64,000 nt of DNA from Uloborus plumipes (lineage: Eukaryota; Arthropoda; Arachnida; Araneae; Uloboridae), in the NCBI GenBank assembly GCA_038373865.1, contig JAXGGA010002235.1:1-64000 (forward strand). Direction: 5' to 3'. The translations under genes were made by a program, and so were the position numbers. This document shows, piece by piece, positions 1 to 11,800 of the stretch (within the stretch, counting starts at the first letter, position 1; each line of letters begins with the position of its first letter). The notes below the pieces were generated by a model. That model saw only the letters and a program-made list of their open reading frames with translations, did not search any database and had not been told where the DNA came from.

Positions 1-239
1 ATGGAAATTTCGAGGTGATACGTTTTAAGAATTTTAGGTTATTAATTGTGTTTTTAACAATAAGTGAAATCAGTTTAGCCTGACCCCTTAATTGTATCTA
101 AAATGATAATTTGCCACTTTTAAGAATGTGTATCTTAATTTTTTGGAACTAAAGTAAAATTTCAAGTTGATTATTTAAGTAAAGTTTACTCATTTGTTTT
201 TTAAAAAGTGAACAACTTTAGCATACCTCTTAAAAGTAT
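1..239. other. AT-rich sequence, nothing recognised
   Basis: No coding frame or repeat structure was seen. The last four bases (236-239, gtat) are the target-site duplication of the solo LTR that follows. Confidence 0.5.
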
Positions 240-925
240 TGTAACGAATCCGTAGCACCTTCAACTTTCTTAAATGAGCATTCCAATCTTGAGGAAGTAA
301 CTATAAATTTATTTACAAGTATGTACACTATTTACAATAAAGCAGGAAACAATTGCTAAACATCCAGCAATTAGGTAGCAAAACAGTACACTGTACTCTC
401 AACAGTAACTCAGCACCACGTATCAAACGTGAACAGTAATTAAGCAACTACAAAAGCAAAACAACCATTCGCCAAGCGAACGAAAACGAGCATCTCAGAA
501 ATCAACATCTGAAAAGAACTGTCATGTTCTCTCTCTCACCCAAACAGCGAAAAAGAGCGTAGCTCTAACGCAATTATTTTCTCACGATCTGTATCTGTAC
601 TAACTAAAAACTGTGTTCAAGGCTATTTATACTCGGAAGAAACATTCTAGCAAAATCCGGAGCATTCTGTTTCATTCATAACTTGAAATAATCCATTGAG
701 AAAGTTCTAGCAATAAAAAAAAAAGAAAACACTCCGAGCGAAAAATGTCTTCACGCTTATTAAATGCAGGGCAAGTGTAAAAATTACAAAACGTTACAGG
801 GCCGGTATACAAGTGATAAAAGTGATATCTTCAGATACTTTTGCAACATGACGTCAGATAAAACCAAAACTAATGAAAATGATGCAAGGCAGGAAAAACA
901 ACAACTATTTACAAAATTTGTAACA
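240..925 (-). mobile_element. Solo LTR of the Ty3/Gypsy family
   Basis: Reads as the reverse complement of the LTRs at 47229 and 52987, starting TGTAACGA and ending TTGTAACA. It is flanked by a perfect 4-bp duplication gtat (236-239 and 926-929). At 686 bp it is longer than the 610-630 bp LTRs of the full elements, because of an extra stretch around 520-600. It contains the same TGACGTCA palindrome near 850. No internal sequence is present, so it is an LTR-LTR recombinant. Confidence 0.92.
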
Positions 926-929
926 GTAT

Positions 930-1679
930 ATTTAAACTGCTGATTTGAATCTTCAGAAAACATGTTCCTTTGTTTTTTGGAGTTATATAAAATTTTTAAC
1001 TGATTATTTGAGTATAACTTTATTATTATTATTATTATTTTTTAACACACTGGTCCTGTTTTAATATTTTCTTCTTTAACTTGTATATTAGAAAAATTAC
1101 ATGCATATTATTCTTTAAAAAACGAATTGCAAAGCAAAATTTTGCTTTATATTATTGCAAAATTAGAAATAAGAAAATGTGTTACTTTGTAATGAAGTTT
1201 AAATTCATAAAATTCTAATAAAATATGTATCAATTTGAAAAAAAAAACGTTTATCTGAGCTTAGTTTTTTTTCCCTTTTTTCTTTCTTTGTTTCTTTCTT
1301 TTTTTTAATATTGGTGAAATATTTAATAACTGTATCATTTACGTAGAAACCTATTGAAATGATATTGAAACAGAAAAGCTTTAAAATTTAAACTAAGAAT
1401 AATTAAAAGTTTAAACTTTGAGTATATACAGAAATATTTAATTCAATCTTTTAAAGTTTCGTCTATTTTGATAAAAATACATAATTTAGAACGAAATCAC
1501 AATATGCTAGTGTTTCATTTCATATGTAGCGCTACTCCTGAACAAATAAAATAGAGGCTTTAAAAAGTAATTTAAATGTATTTAACATGTTCTTAAAGAA
1601 ATTATGCGAGAAACAACTTTGATTTATTGCTTTAAAGCTGCATTACATAAAAATAAGCGAACATGCAATGTAATTGTAA
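930..1679. other. AT-rich intergenic sequence with TTA and poly-T tracts
   Basis: Holds a short TTA repeat at about 1019-1040 and a T/C-rich low-complexity run at 1266-1306. No gene is seen. Confidence 0.4.
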
Positions 1680-1911
1680 TGCCGGATATCCGGTATCCGG
1701 CGTGTGATGAGTCACCGGATATCCGATATCCGGCAAAATCACTATCCGGTCCATCCCTAGTAGTAACATGCTGGTGACCAGCATGTTACAATGAAAAGCA
1801 TGAAAGGGGACAAATCGTTTGTCAAAAAAAAAATAAAATGGGAGATCGAGGTGACCTCCCATTGGCTCTGATCTAGGGGGGTGCAGCTGCACCCCCCTAG
1901 CTACGCCCTTG
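1680..1911. mobile_element. hAT-type transposon end fragments
   Basis: Repeated ccggatatccgg motifs end in CCATCCCTAG at about 1760, resembling the ends of hAT MITEs such as the one at 33835-34536. A second fragment at about 1795-1911 (ggtgacctcccat... ccccctagctacgcccttg) resembles the right end of the hAT element at 58532-61140. Neither has a matching opposite end in the window. Confidence 0.5.
1763..1789. repeat. Perfect 13-bp-arm palindrome
   Basis: GTAACATGCTGGT, one G, then the exact reverse complement. It sits between two transposon end fragments and may be a MITE remnant or a cruciform-forming site. Confidence 0.8.
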
Positions 1912-1929
1912 CGTACCATTCAGTATATT

Positions 1930-2719
1930 TTTAATTCTTTTCTCCATAAGTAAAAACTTAAAAACGATTTCTTTAAGCACAAAAAACAAAATCAATTTGG
2001 TTTGCTATTAGATTAATATTGTAGTCGGTAGTTAGTGCAAAGAATACACAAAACGAAACAATTTGAATTCAAGAGTGTATACTATTGCAATTCGTTCATT
2101 AATTCTTCTTTGACAAAAAAAAAAAGAAGTGACCAGTGTTTTAATAACTTCCTGTTTTAATTATTACGACAAGGATTCTAGGAAATACTGTCCATTGTTA
2201 CACCATTTTGGGGAAATTATATAAGGTTAAGTTGTTAATTTGCTTAAAATGACAAAAAAGATATTTTACCACCACATTTGAAGTAATGCAGTGCATATCA
2301 TTTCTATGCTTTGCAGTTCATTTTAATAGGTTTTAAGAACTCTTGAAAAACTTTTCAGAGGAGCCTCATAATTGTTTTTTAATTGAAAATAATGTGTGGG
2401 GGGGGGTGCAGGACATAGCCAGGTCATTTTTCAACAGGAACAAGACCATGCTCTAGTATCTCTCACCTCCCCCCCCTCCTCACGAGGTCAGGATCGACTG
2501 GCGTTCGAGAACACATAATGCCATCGCCAAATTTAGCGGAGTACGAAATCACGCCAAATTACTTCAAAGGTTGCTGGAAAAATGGAGGAGTAGCAGACAC
2601 TTCCTTTTATTTTAGCGCGCACGTTTTTTGTTTATGCGCTGCTGCTGCTGCTCATGCTGATTTGAAATGAAAGAAAATAGGAACGCAATTTAAAATACGG
2701 CGAACCTTCCGAGAAAATA
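1930..2719 (+). promoter_or_regulatory. HPF1 upstream region and presumed 5' UTR
   Basis: No TATA box or clear initiator was found. Positions 2398-2660 are markedly richer in GC than the surroundings and include G and C runs, CpG-containing stretches and a short GCT repeat near 2638-2652. This fits a promoter or 5' UTR, but it could also be repeat-derived. The transcription start is not determinable here. Confidence 0.3.
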
Positions 2720-2881
2720 ATGGATGCTAGAGCTAGGGTCAAAGCCAAATGTTTGAAAAGAAAACCTGAAGATATACCTTTTTGCAAATATGGTATTTCC
2801 TGTTATAGAAAGAATCGAGAGCATTTGGAAAATTTTCGTCATTCTCGGTATGATGACAGTGAAAGGAACTCCCCTGAACCT
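2720..2881 (+). CDS. HPF1: HPF1 exon 1: start codon and PBZ zinc finger
   Basis: Codes for residues 1-54 in phase 0. The spacing C-x-Y-G-x2-C-x-R-x4-H-x3-F-x-H at residues 22-41 matches the poly(ADP-ribose)-binding zinc finger of the APLF and CHFR type exactly. The ATG at 2720 is the first one in this frame next to the finger. The exon ends with CCT followed by donor GTATGA. This is a single-finger arrangement. Confidence 0.88.
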
Positions 2882-5800
2882 GTATGAAACTTTTGCTATT
2901 GTTTTTCTGAATATTTGAATTGAAATTCTGTTTTCTGATTGTTTCAAGGTTTTTTTTATCTAAAATTTATTTCCGAATCTAAATTGGGGAAGAAAATAAA
3001 TCTGGTAGTGGTTACGTACCAGAGTGACTGGCTGTAGGGTCATTCCACGCGAAATGAGCAAATCGGCTGAGGCACACATGTCACAGATTTCAACGAAAAT
3101 TTTTATTTGGGTAAATTATGCATATCTATGGGGAAATACAAAGTATGAAAGTTTAAAAACTTTGTTGCTTTGCTATTGACATCAGAAATTAAGGCTTATG
3201 CTGAGCCAAAATTTTCAGAGTTCATGACAGTCAGTTTGACTCAATAACAACGAAAGTTATAAACATACATTTAAAAAATAAATATTTTCACATTTTCTTG
3301 AAAAATCTCTATCAGGAAAAATGAAAGTTAACTTTATTTGGAGCTTTATTTATATTGTTGGTCGTAATCAGGTTTCTATTACTAGGATAACCATGCATAT
3401 GGCGCAGAAGAAAGCTTACAAAATGACTCTGATGATGAACGTAACTCTGAAGTAGTTTTTCTCAAATGCATTTTTCTGATTACATTATTTAGGATTAAAA
3501 TATTACAACAACTTCCAAGCTTGTGTTTCAAAGGCAAATGATTTAACAAGACAACAAGTATTTTAAAGGTATTTTTGTTTTTACAGGAAAAAGATGCAAA
3601 GTCCAAGGTACCGTGGATTGTGGGGGAGCGCAGACCATTTTCACAGCTTTTCTCTCCAGTACCAAGTGATGCTCAAGTTAGTTTTCAAAGTTTTTAATTT
3701 TTCAACCATATATAGTAAAATTCTATTCAATTTTTCTGCCATAATTCTGATAGTTTGTGTGATGTATTTGTCGGTTACCACCTGGCCAAGAGGAAAGTCA
3801 GGATGAACAGAATTTTTCGCTGAAGTCCTGATGCACCTTGAAGCATTTTTCTCCAGATTTATCTTTTTCATTTCTATGTTAAACAAAGAAGCATTGTAAT
3901 TTAGGAACATCTTATCAATTAAACGTTACACCTTTCGATTTTTATAGCATGTTAGTTAGTGCCTTTAAAAAATTGCTCGAGGGTATCTATCTGAAGTTAG
4001 TCTACATGTCATATTTGGTTCTTGCAGTTTATTTTTGTTTTTTAGTATAAGATGAGGGTTTTTTTTCCCCATCATCTGCACAAATTTTAATCAGTGTGAT
4101 AATGAATTAAATAAAAAAAAATTATCTGCTTAAATGCTTTTTAAAACTTTTTAGTAAATAATGAAATTATTTAGCAAGAGACCAGATGGGTGTATAGACT
4201 TTTACTTCTGCCATTTTATTGTTATTTCTTTGTGCATTAGGTAATTTGTTCTGATGCCAAAATTGTCTTTCGTACCCACCATCAGGGAAAAATAAATAAA
4301 TTTATATATGTATTTATACATTTATATTAATAACTTACCTTTCATGAAGCTATGAGCATAATATTCTTTGGTCTTTTTTTTTTTCAAATCCAAGTAGTTA
4401 TTCAAATAAAGTTATTTCCTGGGTGGATTTCTCATTTTGAAGTTCTGTCTCATTGCCTAGGAAATTGTGATCCAAACCCCCCATAGGTGGGATTGAATGA
4501 TACAGTAAAACTATTTTTTATTATTTGTACTAGTTTTAGTTTTATTTATTACCATTAATTTCCTGCAAAATTTAAATTGTTGCATGCAGTAGCTAAATAT
4601 GTGCATAAAGTACCCTGAGTATTTCATCATCATATCTGAAAAGCTGATAAAATGCTGTTTATTACTGCATTACCCTATTTCATGTTTTAAATTAAACTTA
4701 TTTTTAGTTAATCTGATTTTGTAATTTTCAAACTCAAGCTCAATATTGGTCTATTATTTCTTGTTGCATTTCAATTATTGCAAGCTTTTGATTGTTTTCC
4801 ATTCATTTGAAATTCTGAATTTTCTGCTTCATCAAGATTGACATGATATTTTATTTTATTGCAGGAGCAACCTCTTCAAAAGACTGATGAGCCAAAAAAA
4901 GTTACTAGCAACGAGTTTTTAGGAAACACTGTGAATAAAAAAAGTGGAGAAATTGTTAAAGATGTCTTGAAACTCATGCCTCCGGATTTTTTTGACTTCT
5001 GGAATTTTTGCTCTACAGTAAACAAGGAAAAACCTCAGGGTAAACATGTTTAGTTGCAGGTGATTTAAACCTTAAATTAGTAAAGTTAAGAGCAAGAATC
5101 TGAGAAACTGTCACACCTATCATTATGAGGTGATTCATGACCTCTCAGATTTTCTCCCAAAAATTACCAAATGTTTATTATCTTATTAAAAGACCAAATC
5201 CAGAATATTTTGCTCTAAAGTTGAGTTGTTTAGTTTTTATGGATCACTAAAGTTGAAGGTGCGGCATCAAAAATTAAGCGGATTTTCAAGACATGGAAAT
5301 TGCTGTGAGCCAAAACTTTTACCAGGAACTGTTTAACTCCAATTTTCTTTTTGTATATGGAATATAGAAGGTTGAAACTTTACAAAATGAATGTTAAATT
5401 TGAGGTAAGTTGTTGCCGTAAGGTCAGTGAAGGCCCTCAAAACAAGGCATTTTTGACGTTTTTTAGCGTTTTTGAGGTCCAAAAACAGCTTGTACATTTC
5501 AGTTGGCACGGCAAAAATAGTGTCGTTTGAAAGACCAGTGTAAGCACTTTAAAATAATGTATAAATAACCGAGGAAAGTTCAACGTGCTTTTAGTTGCGT
5601 AAGGCCGAAATATGAAAAATGTCATATTTTACCGATATTCAAACGGTCATAACTTCCTCTGCCAACAACATATTGAAATATTTTTTTTGCCAATGTCATG
5701 CTCTATTCTTTGTCTTAACAGAACAGTTGAGTCCTTTGAGGCGAAATGTGAAAATTTTTTTTACAAAAAATGCACAGAAAAAAATACATTTTTTGTAAAA

Positions 5801-8800
5801 AATTTTTTCACATTTCGCCTCAAAGGACTCAACTGTTCTGTTAAGACAAAGAATAGAGTATGACATTGGCGAAAAAAATATTTCAATATGTTGTTGGCAG
5901 AGGAAGTTATGACCGTTTGAATATCGGTAAAATATGACATTTTTCATATTTCGGCCTTACGCAACTAAAAGCACGTTGAACTTTCCTCGGTTATTTATAC
6001 ATTATTTTAAAGTGCTTACACTGGTCTTTCAAACGACACTACTTTTGCCGTGCCAACTGAAATGTACAAGCTGTTTTTGAACCTCAAAAACGCTAAAAAA
6101 CGTCAAAAATGCCCTGTTTTGAGGGCCTTCACTGACCTTACGGCAACAACTTACCACAAATTTAACATTCATTTTGTAAAGTTTCAACCTTCTATATTCC
6201 ATATACAAAAAGAAAATTGGAGTTAAACAGTTCCTGGTAAGAGTTTTGGCTCACAGCAATTTCCATGTCTTGAAAATCCGCTTAATTTTTGATGCCGCAC
6301 CTTCAACTTTAGTGATCCATAAAAACTAAACAACTCAACTTTAGAGCAAAACATTCTGGATTTGGTCTTTCAATAAGATAATAAACATTTGGTAATTTTT
6401 TGGAAAAAATCTGAGAGGTCATGAATCACAGGCGTGACACTCTCTCAGATTCTTGCTCTTAACATACATACTGTGAAACTCTTATAACACCAATCCTGTC
6501 TCAGCATCAAGGACCAGAATGTTTGTGCTATGAAGTATAGTTATAAGCAATAATCTTTACTATTTGTGGGTGCGTGAAAGTACTGAAATTTCCAGACATT
6601 GCAACAGTTTTTCATTGAGTTATTCCATACCAAGTCACCAAACGGGGGTTGCACAACCGACTCAGATTTTCTTTAGATTTGGCACACAGGTTGATTATAT
6701 AGAAGCATGGAAAAGTCCAAATTTTTAGGTTCCTGCTCCAATTATTTTCTGAGATACATGCCCTCAAAGTTTGTCCGCCCCGTCAAAATACTAAAAAAGT
6801 GATGTTATTTAATCATTTTTTATAAAAAATTGTACTCATGCAATATAAAATTGTTAGGTATGTATGGAAACTACTTACTCCAAGCATTTAAAAAAAAAAA
6901 AAAAATACTAGAACGTTCATGATAAAAATTGCTAAGATTGGGTATTGCTTATGAGAAAATATTTAGAGCTCCTTTATTTTAATTAATTTCTCAAGAAAGT
7001 ATTTAGTGCTTTATAATTATGAATGCATAATGCTCAGGCATCAGAGAAATACTATTTCTTGTTTTCATCAATTATCTAATTTATTGTTCAATGATTTAAT
7101 AAATTAAATTTCATGACATATTGGGTAGATAATACAGCTATTAATAAATATATCGTTATTTTTTGGTTTAATGAATTTTAAGTCTATGAGAGGGGGAACA
7201 AAAGCATATGGTCGTCGTGAAAAACATGCATATACTGCCAGCAGGATATCTCTTAATGGAAGAAATAACCAAAAGTAAACTCTTTTCCTGTGAATAGCTA
7301 ACCTATCAGTGGCTTGTTTTTAAAAAAAATTAAAGTTTCTACTGTTCCCCCTTTATGAGAAAAATGGCTGCCAAGATGGCCAAAAACGCATGTTTTTGCC
7401 TTATGGCTTATCTTTAAGCTTAAATATTTCCAAGAAGGATTGAGAAATCCAAGTTATGCATTGTGTAACCATTTATAGTAAACATCTGTACACTACCAGA
7501 AAGTGAGTAAACCTTTGGTTATGCCTTCCTTTTTCCGGAATAAATTCCTCACTTTTAGCAAAATTGGCAAAATCAAGTTTTTGTGGTGGCAACTTCAAAG
7601 AGCCCTGTACCTTAGCAATTTTCACTGTGAACGTTCTAGTATTTTTTTTCTGAATGCATGGAGTAACTAGTTTCCATAGATACCTAACACTTTTATATTT
7701 CATGAATACAATTTTTTATAAAAAATGATTAAATAACATCACTTTTTTAGCATTTTGACTGGGCGGACAAAATTTGAGGGCATGTATCTCAGAAAATAAT
7801 TGGAGCAGGAACCTAAAAATTTGGACTTTTTCACGCCTCTATATAATCAACCTGTAAGCTAAATTTAAAGAAAATCCGAGTTGGTCGTGCGACCAACTTT
7901 TTTTATTTCAGGTGAGTTGGTGTGGAATCACTCCATTGTAAATGATGTCATTATAAAAATTCAACTGTGTGTACAGGTTATATTTATGCTAATTAATACT
8001 CGTGTGCTCCAAGTGTGGGTAGAGGGTGCTCATCTAATATCTTTAAACGAGCAATTCTTTTATCTATGTATATGTTTCGGATCTCGAAAACGGCTCTAAC
8101 GATTTTGATAAAATTTTGTATTTAGATAAAGTTTTGGTTTTTGAGTTCATCTACATCAGCTTTTTTTCTGTAAAAACGCGAGTTTTCACAAAAAACCCTG
8201 TTTTTTTTTTTTTTGCCTTGCATTAAAAGTTTGAGAAGCTTTTGTTTCGCCATTTTCTTTATGATTACTATCATTGTTGCTGTTTCATAGCAACCACGTT
8301 TTGTTTTACAATGGTTTTCATATTTAATCACATCAGCTTAAATTTAAGTTATTATGGTATTTGGCAAACGAGTTTGGCAACGTTAGAATTGTTACTGTTT
8401 TTGAAACATTATAGAGATGATCCATCAAAATAAAGTTGTGGTGTGATTTTACGATTTGTATCGTTTAAATAAGGCTGTGTTTTTTAAAATCAATTACGAA
8501 TGTTTTAAATGCGTAGTTGTAACCAAGGGCTTCAAAATGCTTTTCAAGTTTATCTAAATAAGAAATACCCCGCTTATACGAATAAAAGATCCCGTAATCA
8601 AATATTTCCCATGCCATCATGCCATAGACGCAATGTTAAAGATCTCCGCTTAAATCCCTGCTTAATCGGATAATATTTCTTGGAACCAATAGTATTCGTT
8701 TAAACGGGGCAGACAGCACTTCGAATAGAAAAAAACACAATTTGACAAATTTTTTGTTTTTTTTTTTAAACCGAGCGAGCTCGGTCACCAGGCAATCTGC

Positions 8801-11800
8801 ATTTATATCAGAAAACAGCTTCTTCCCTCTTTTCAGTGAGGTCGTATTAGGTTCTGAAGAGCTTTATTTAATGTTTGTGTCATTTTCTCTTACCCTTTTT
8901 ATGTGTTGAAATTTGGTTGTGTGACATCCTCTCAAGATAAAAGTTTTTTGACAGCTAACACTTCCATATATTCTGTTTGTGGCCAGGGATTTATTTGTGT
9001 GGGAGTTCACTGAAACTTTGCTCTTGTATTTCTTTGCAGTTTCATTGAAATGTTCACATGTCAAACTCAATTCTGGTTATTTATGTAATAAATTAAAAAT
9101 GCTGAGGATTATCAGACTTCTGCACTTAAAACCTACTTGTAGCTTTTCCATCTTCTGCCTGAACTGTTGCACAGTTGGGATATGACTTTTAAGTAATCTA
9201 GATAAAAATGCTATGTCATTGTCTTCTCAGCTTAAGTAATAAACCTTTAGCTTTGTTTCAGTTAGCATTTTTCAACGCGCCTTCAGAAAATGGTGCTAGA
9301 GCTTGAAAAAAATATGTTGTCCAGTCTCCGGAAAGAATTTTACTCATTTTTTCTCATGCACTCCAATCAGAAACACATAGAGCAGTTTAATTTGGTAGAG
9401 GCCCAAGTCAAGTTTTGTTCAGATTTTCCAAAGTTAATTTTGAAATATTAAAACCCTTACTAGGAGTAGTTTCAAATTTATTCCAGGAGAAGCTTGGTCC
9501 CCTTTGATCAATTCCTTAAATGTACCCTTCATTCCAAGGAGTTTAAAGAGCCCTCCACACCCTCCAGGACATACCATGGCTTTCCTTGAGGAAAACCTCA
9601 AAAGAGGTGGGTCCGAAGATCCCCAGGAATATCTCAACAGAATTCAACCTACACATTGAGGATTTCCTCAAGGAACTCCTTTGGGTTTTCCGTTGCGTAT
9701 GGATGGCATTTAATATAATGGCTTCAGTGTTATGAATATACTACTTCTATGTCAAAATAGATGGAAAATGAAATACTTTGCAGTAATCTGAAGAATGTTA
9801 CAGAACCACTGCAGTACTGCTTCTGATGAGCCCTTCAAAATTACTGATTATTCAGGACAAGAAGTATAAAATAGCTAGATTAATTGCTTTTTATTTCTAG
9901 CCTGCTACCTTGACTTAGTTGAATGGCTATTACCTTTGTAATCAAATGCTTCCAAATAAAGGTGATCCCGCTTCATGGGAGAAAAAATTGAAAGCAAATA
10001 AAATTGTACCCTCCCCCGCCACCCCCCAACCCTCACCCCATCCTTAAATGTTCAAAAATAAATTACGCCTATTTTCCAGCAATTTTACATTTATTTAATT
10101 ACGCAATCATTAGATATACATAAAGAAAAAAATTGTTCTAAATAATCCAGCACCGTTTCTCAGACTCCAAATACAGGTGTTTCTTTCTAGTTTCCACAGA
10201 ATTTTATGTCTATTACAAACTATGCAAATAATAATCGTAACGTAAAATTTTGACAAAAAATTTGATTGATGTCTATCTTGATGTAAATGTTTATCATTTC
10301 TGATTTTTACTAAAGTAACTCATTTAAAAACACAAAACTAACTTCTCCATTGTTAAGAACTAATACATTAATGTAACTAACTTTAACAACTTAACGTATA
10401 ATGTATTTAAGGTAATTATTTGAACCTTTCTTTTTAGACGCATTTGCGGAAATTGGTATTCATTTAGTCGGAATCTATGATTTGCTGGCGAAGAAAATTC
10501 CGAAGACAAAAACTGTGTATCTGCACTGCCATTGGCGCTATTACTATGATCCTCCTGAATTTGAAACTGTTATCAAACTAGATGGGGATGACCTATTTCA
10601 TATTGGATATTTCAGGTAATTCATTAGCTGTGTTTGCAATTAGCACAGTGTATGATACATAAGTTCAAAAATTATAGTACTGTATGCATAGGTTCTTAAT
10701 CTGTGAAGGTTTTCTCTATAGTAGAAGTAGAACATTTTCTGGGGAGACGTGAATGTTTTTTAAAAAATTTAAATGTAAAATTAATAACTCGTTTGGTGGT
10801 AATGTTTAAATCTTTCCAACATAATCAACTATTCAGATATTTAGTCGAGCTTTCTATCCATATGTCTGTGAATTTAGATTTTTAGCATTACAATAAAGTA
10901 ATAAGATCAAGCAAAGTATCAAAAATTGCTGCTTTACTACAGTTAAAAATCTCATGTTCATATCCTTGTCTTGTACTGATAGTGGCAGCCCCTATTGATG
11001 TTACATACCAATCTCTCCTTGATCCTAGATTACTTCAAATTAATTTCTATTTAATTTTTTGATTCAGTGATCTCATTTGTTTTAATAATAATAAGCACAA
11101 AATGCACATACATAATAATAAGTTTTGTATATGAATATCTATAGTTTCATTTAATGGCCAGTTTCGACTATCTTAATTATTTCATCCACTATCTAACCTA
11201 ACCATCAGCATATCCTAACTAACTTGGTTTCAAATTTTGATAATTCTACTTTTATTGGCCATGTATGGTATTGATGTGGTGTTAAGGGGGATGGATATAG
11301 AGTAGCTTTTTAGCGAGAGTTATGCTGAAAAATTTTAAAGTTTGGGTACGAAATGTTTTTTGGGCTGTTTAGGTGTCAATTAAAAAACTCCAAACTGACC
11401 TAGAATAGGGCTTCCTAGAAAGGCCTAAACTTTATTAATTAATATCAGAAGAGAAAGGAAGTATTGCTTCAAACATTAACATTTACTTTTAAAAATAATT
11501 TTGTAATTAACCCTTTATTTACTGCATTATGAACTACGGAAAATTTCTGCATAAATATATTTTTTTTTAGCTGCCATACTGCTAGTTAAAGGATATCCAA
11601 GGAAAAAAATATCCCCGGTGCGAAATTTAATTTGTAAGAACCAATTAATTAAAGTGGTACTTAAAAGTACCGTCAGTACACTATGCAACAATTTCCTCAT
11701 AATAGAAAAAAATATACGGATGATATTTCTATTGAAATTTGACCTCTTTAAATAGGTAAATAACAAAAAAAAATCATTAAAAGCAAAGAAATGATCAAAT

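Noticed and set aside
5612..5947. Two 83-codon ORFs on opposite strands with almost the same protein
   Set aside because: They are mirror images created by the foldback palindrome; no protein family and no start context support a gene.
9434..9637. 67-codon minus-strand ORF in intron 4
   Set aside because: No family resemblance; probably an old repeat.
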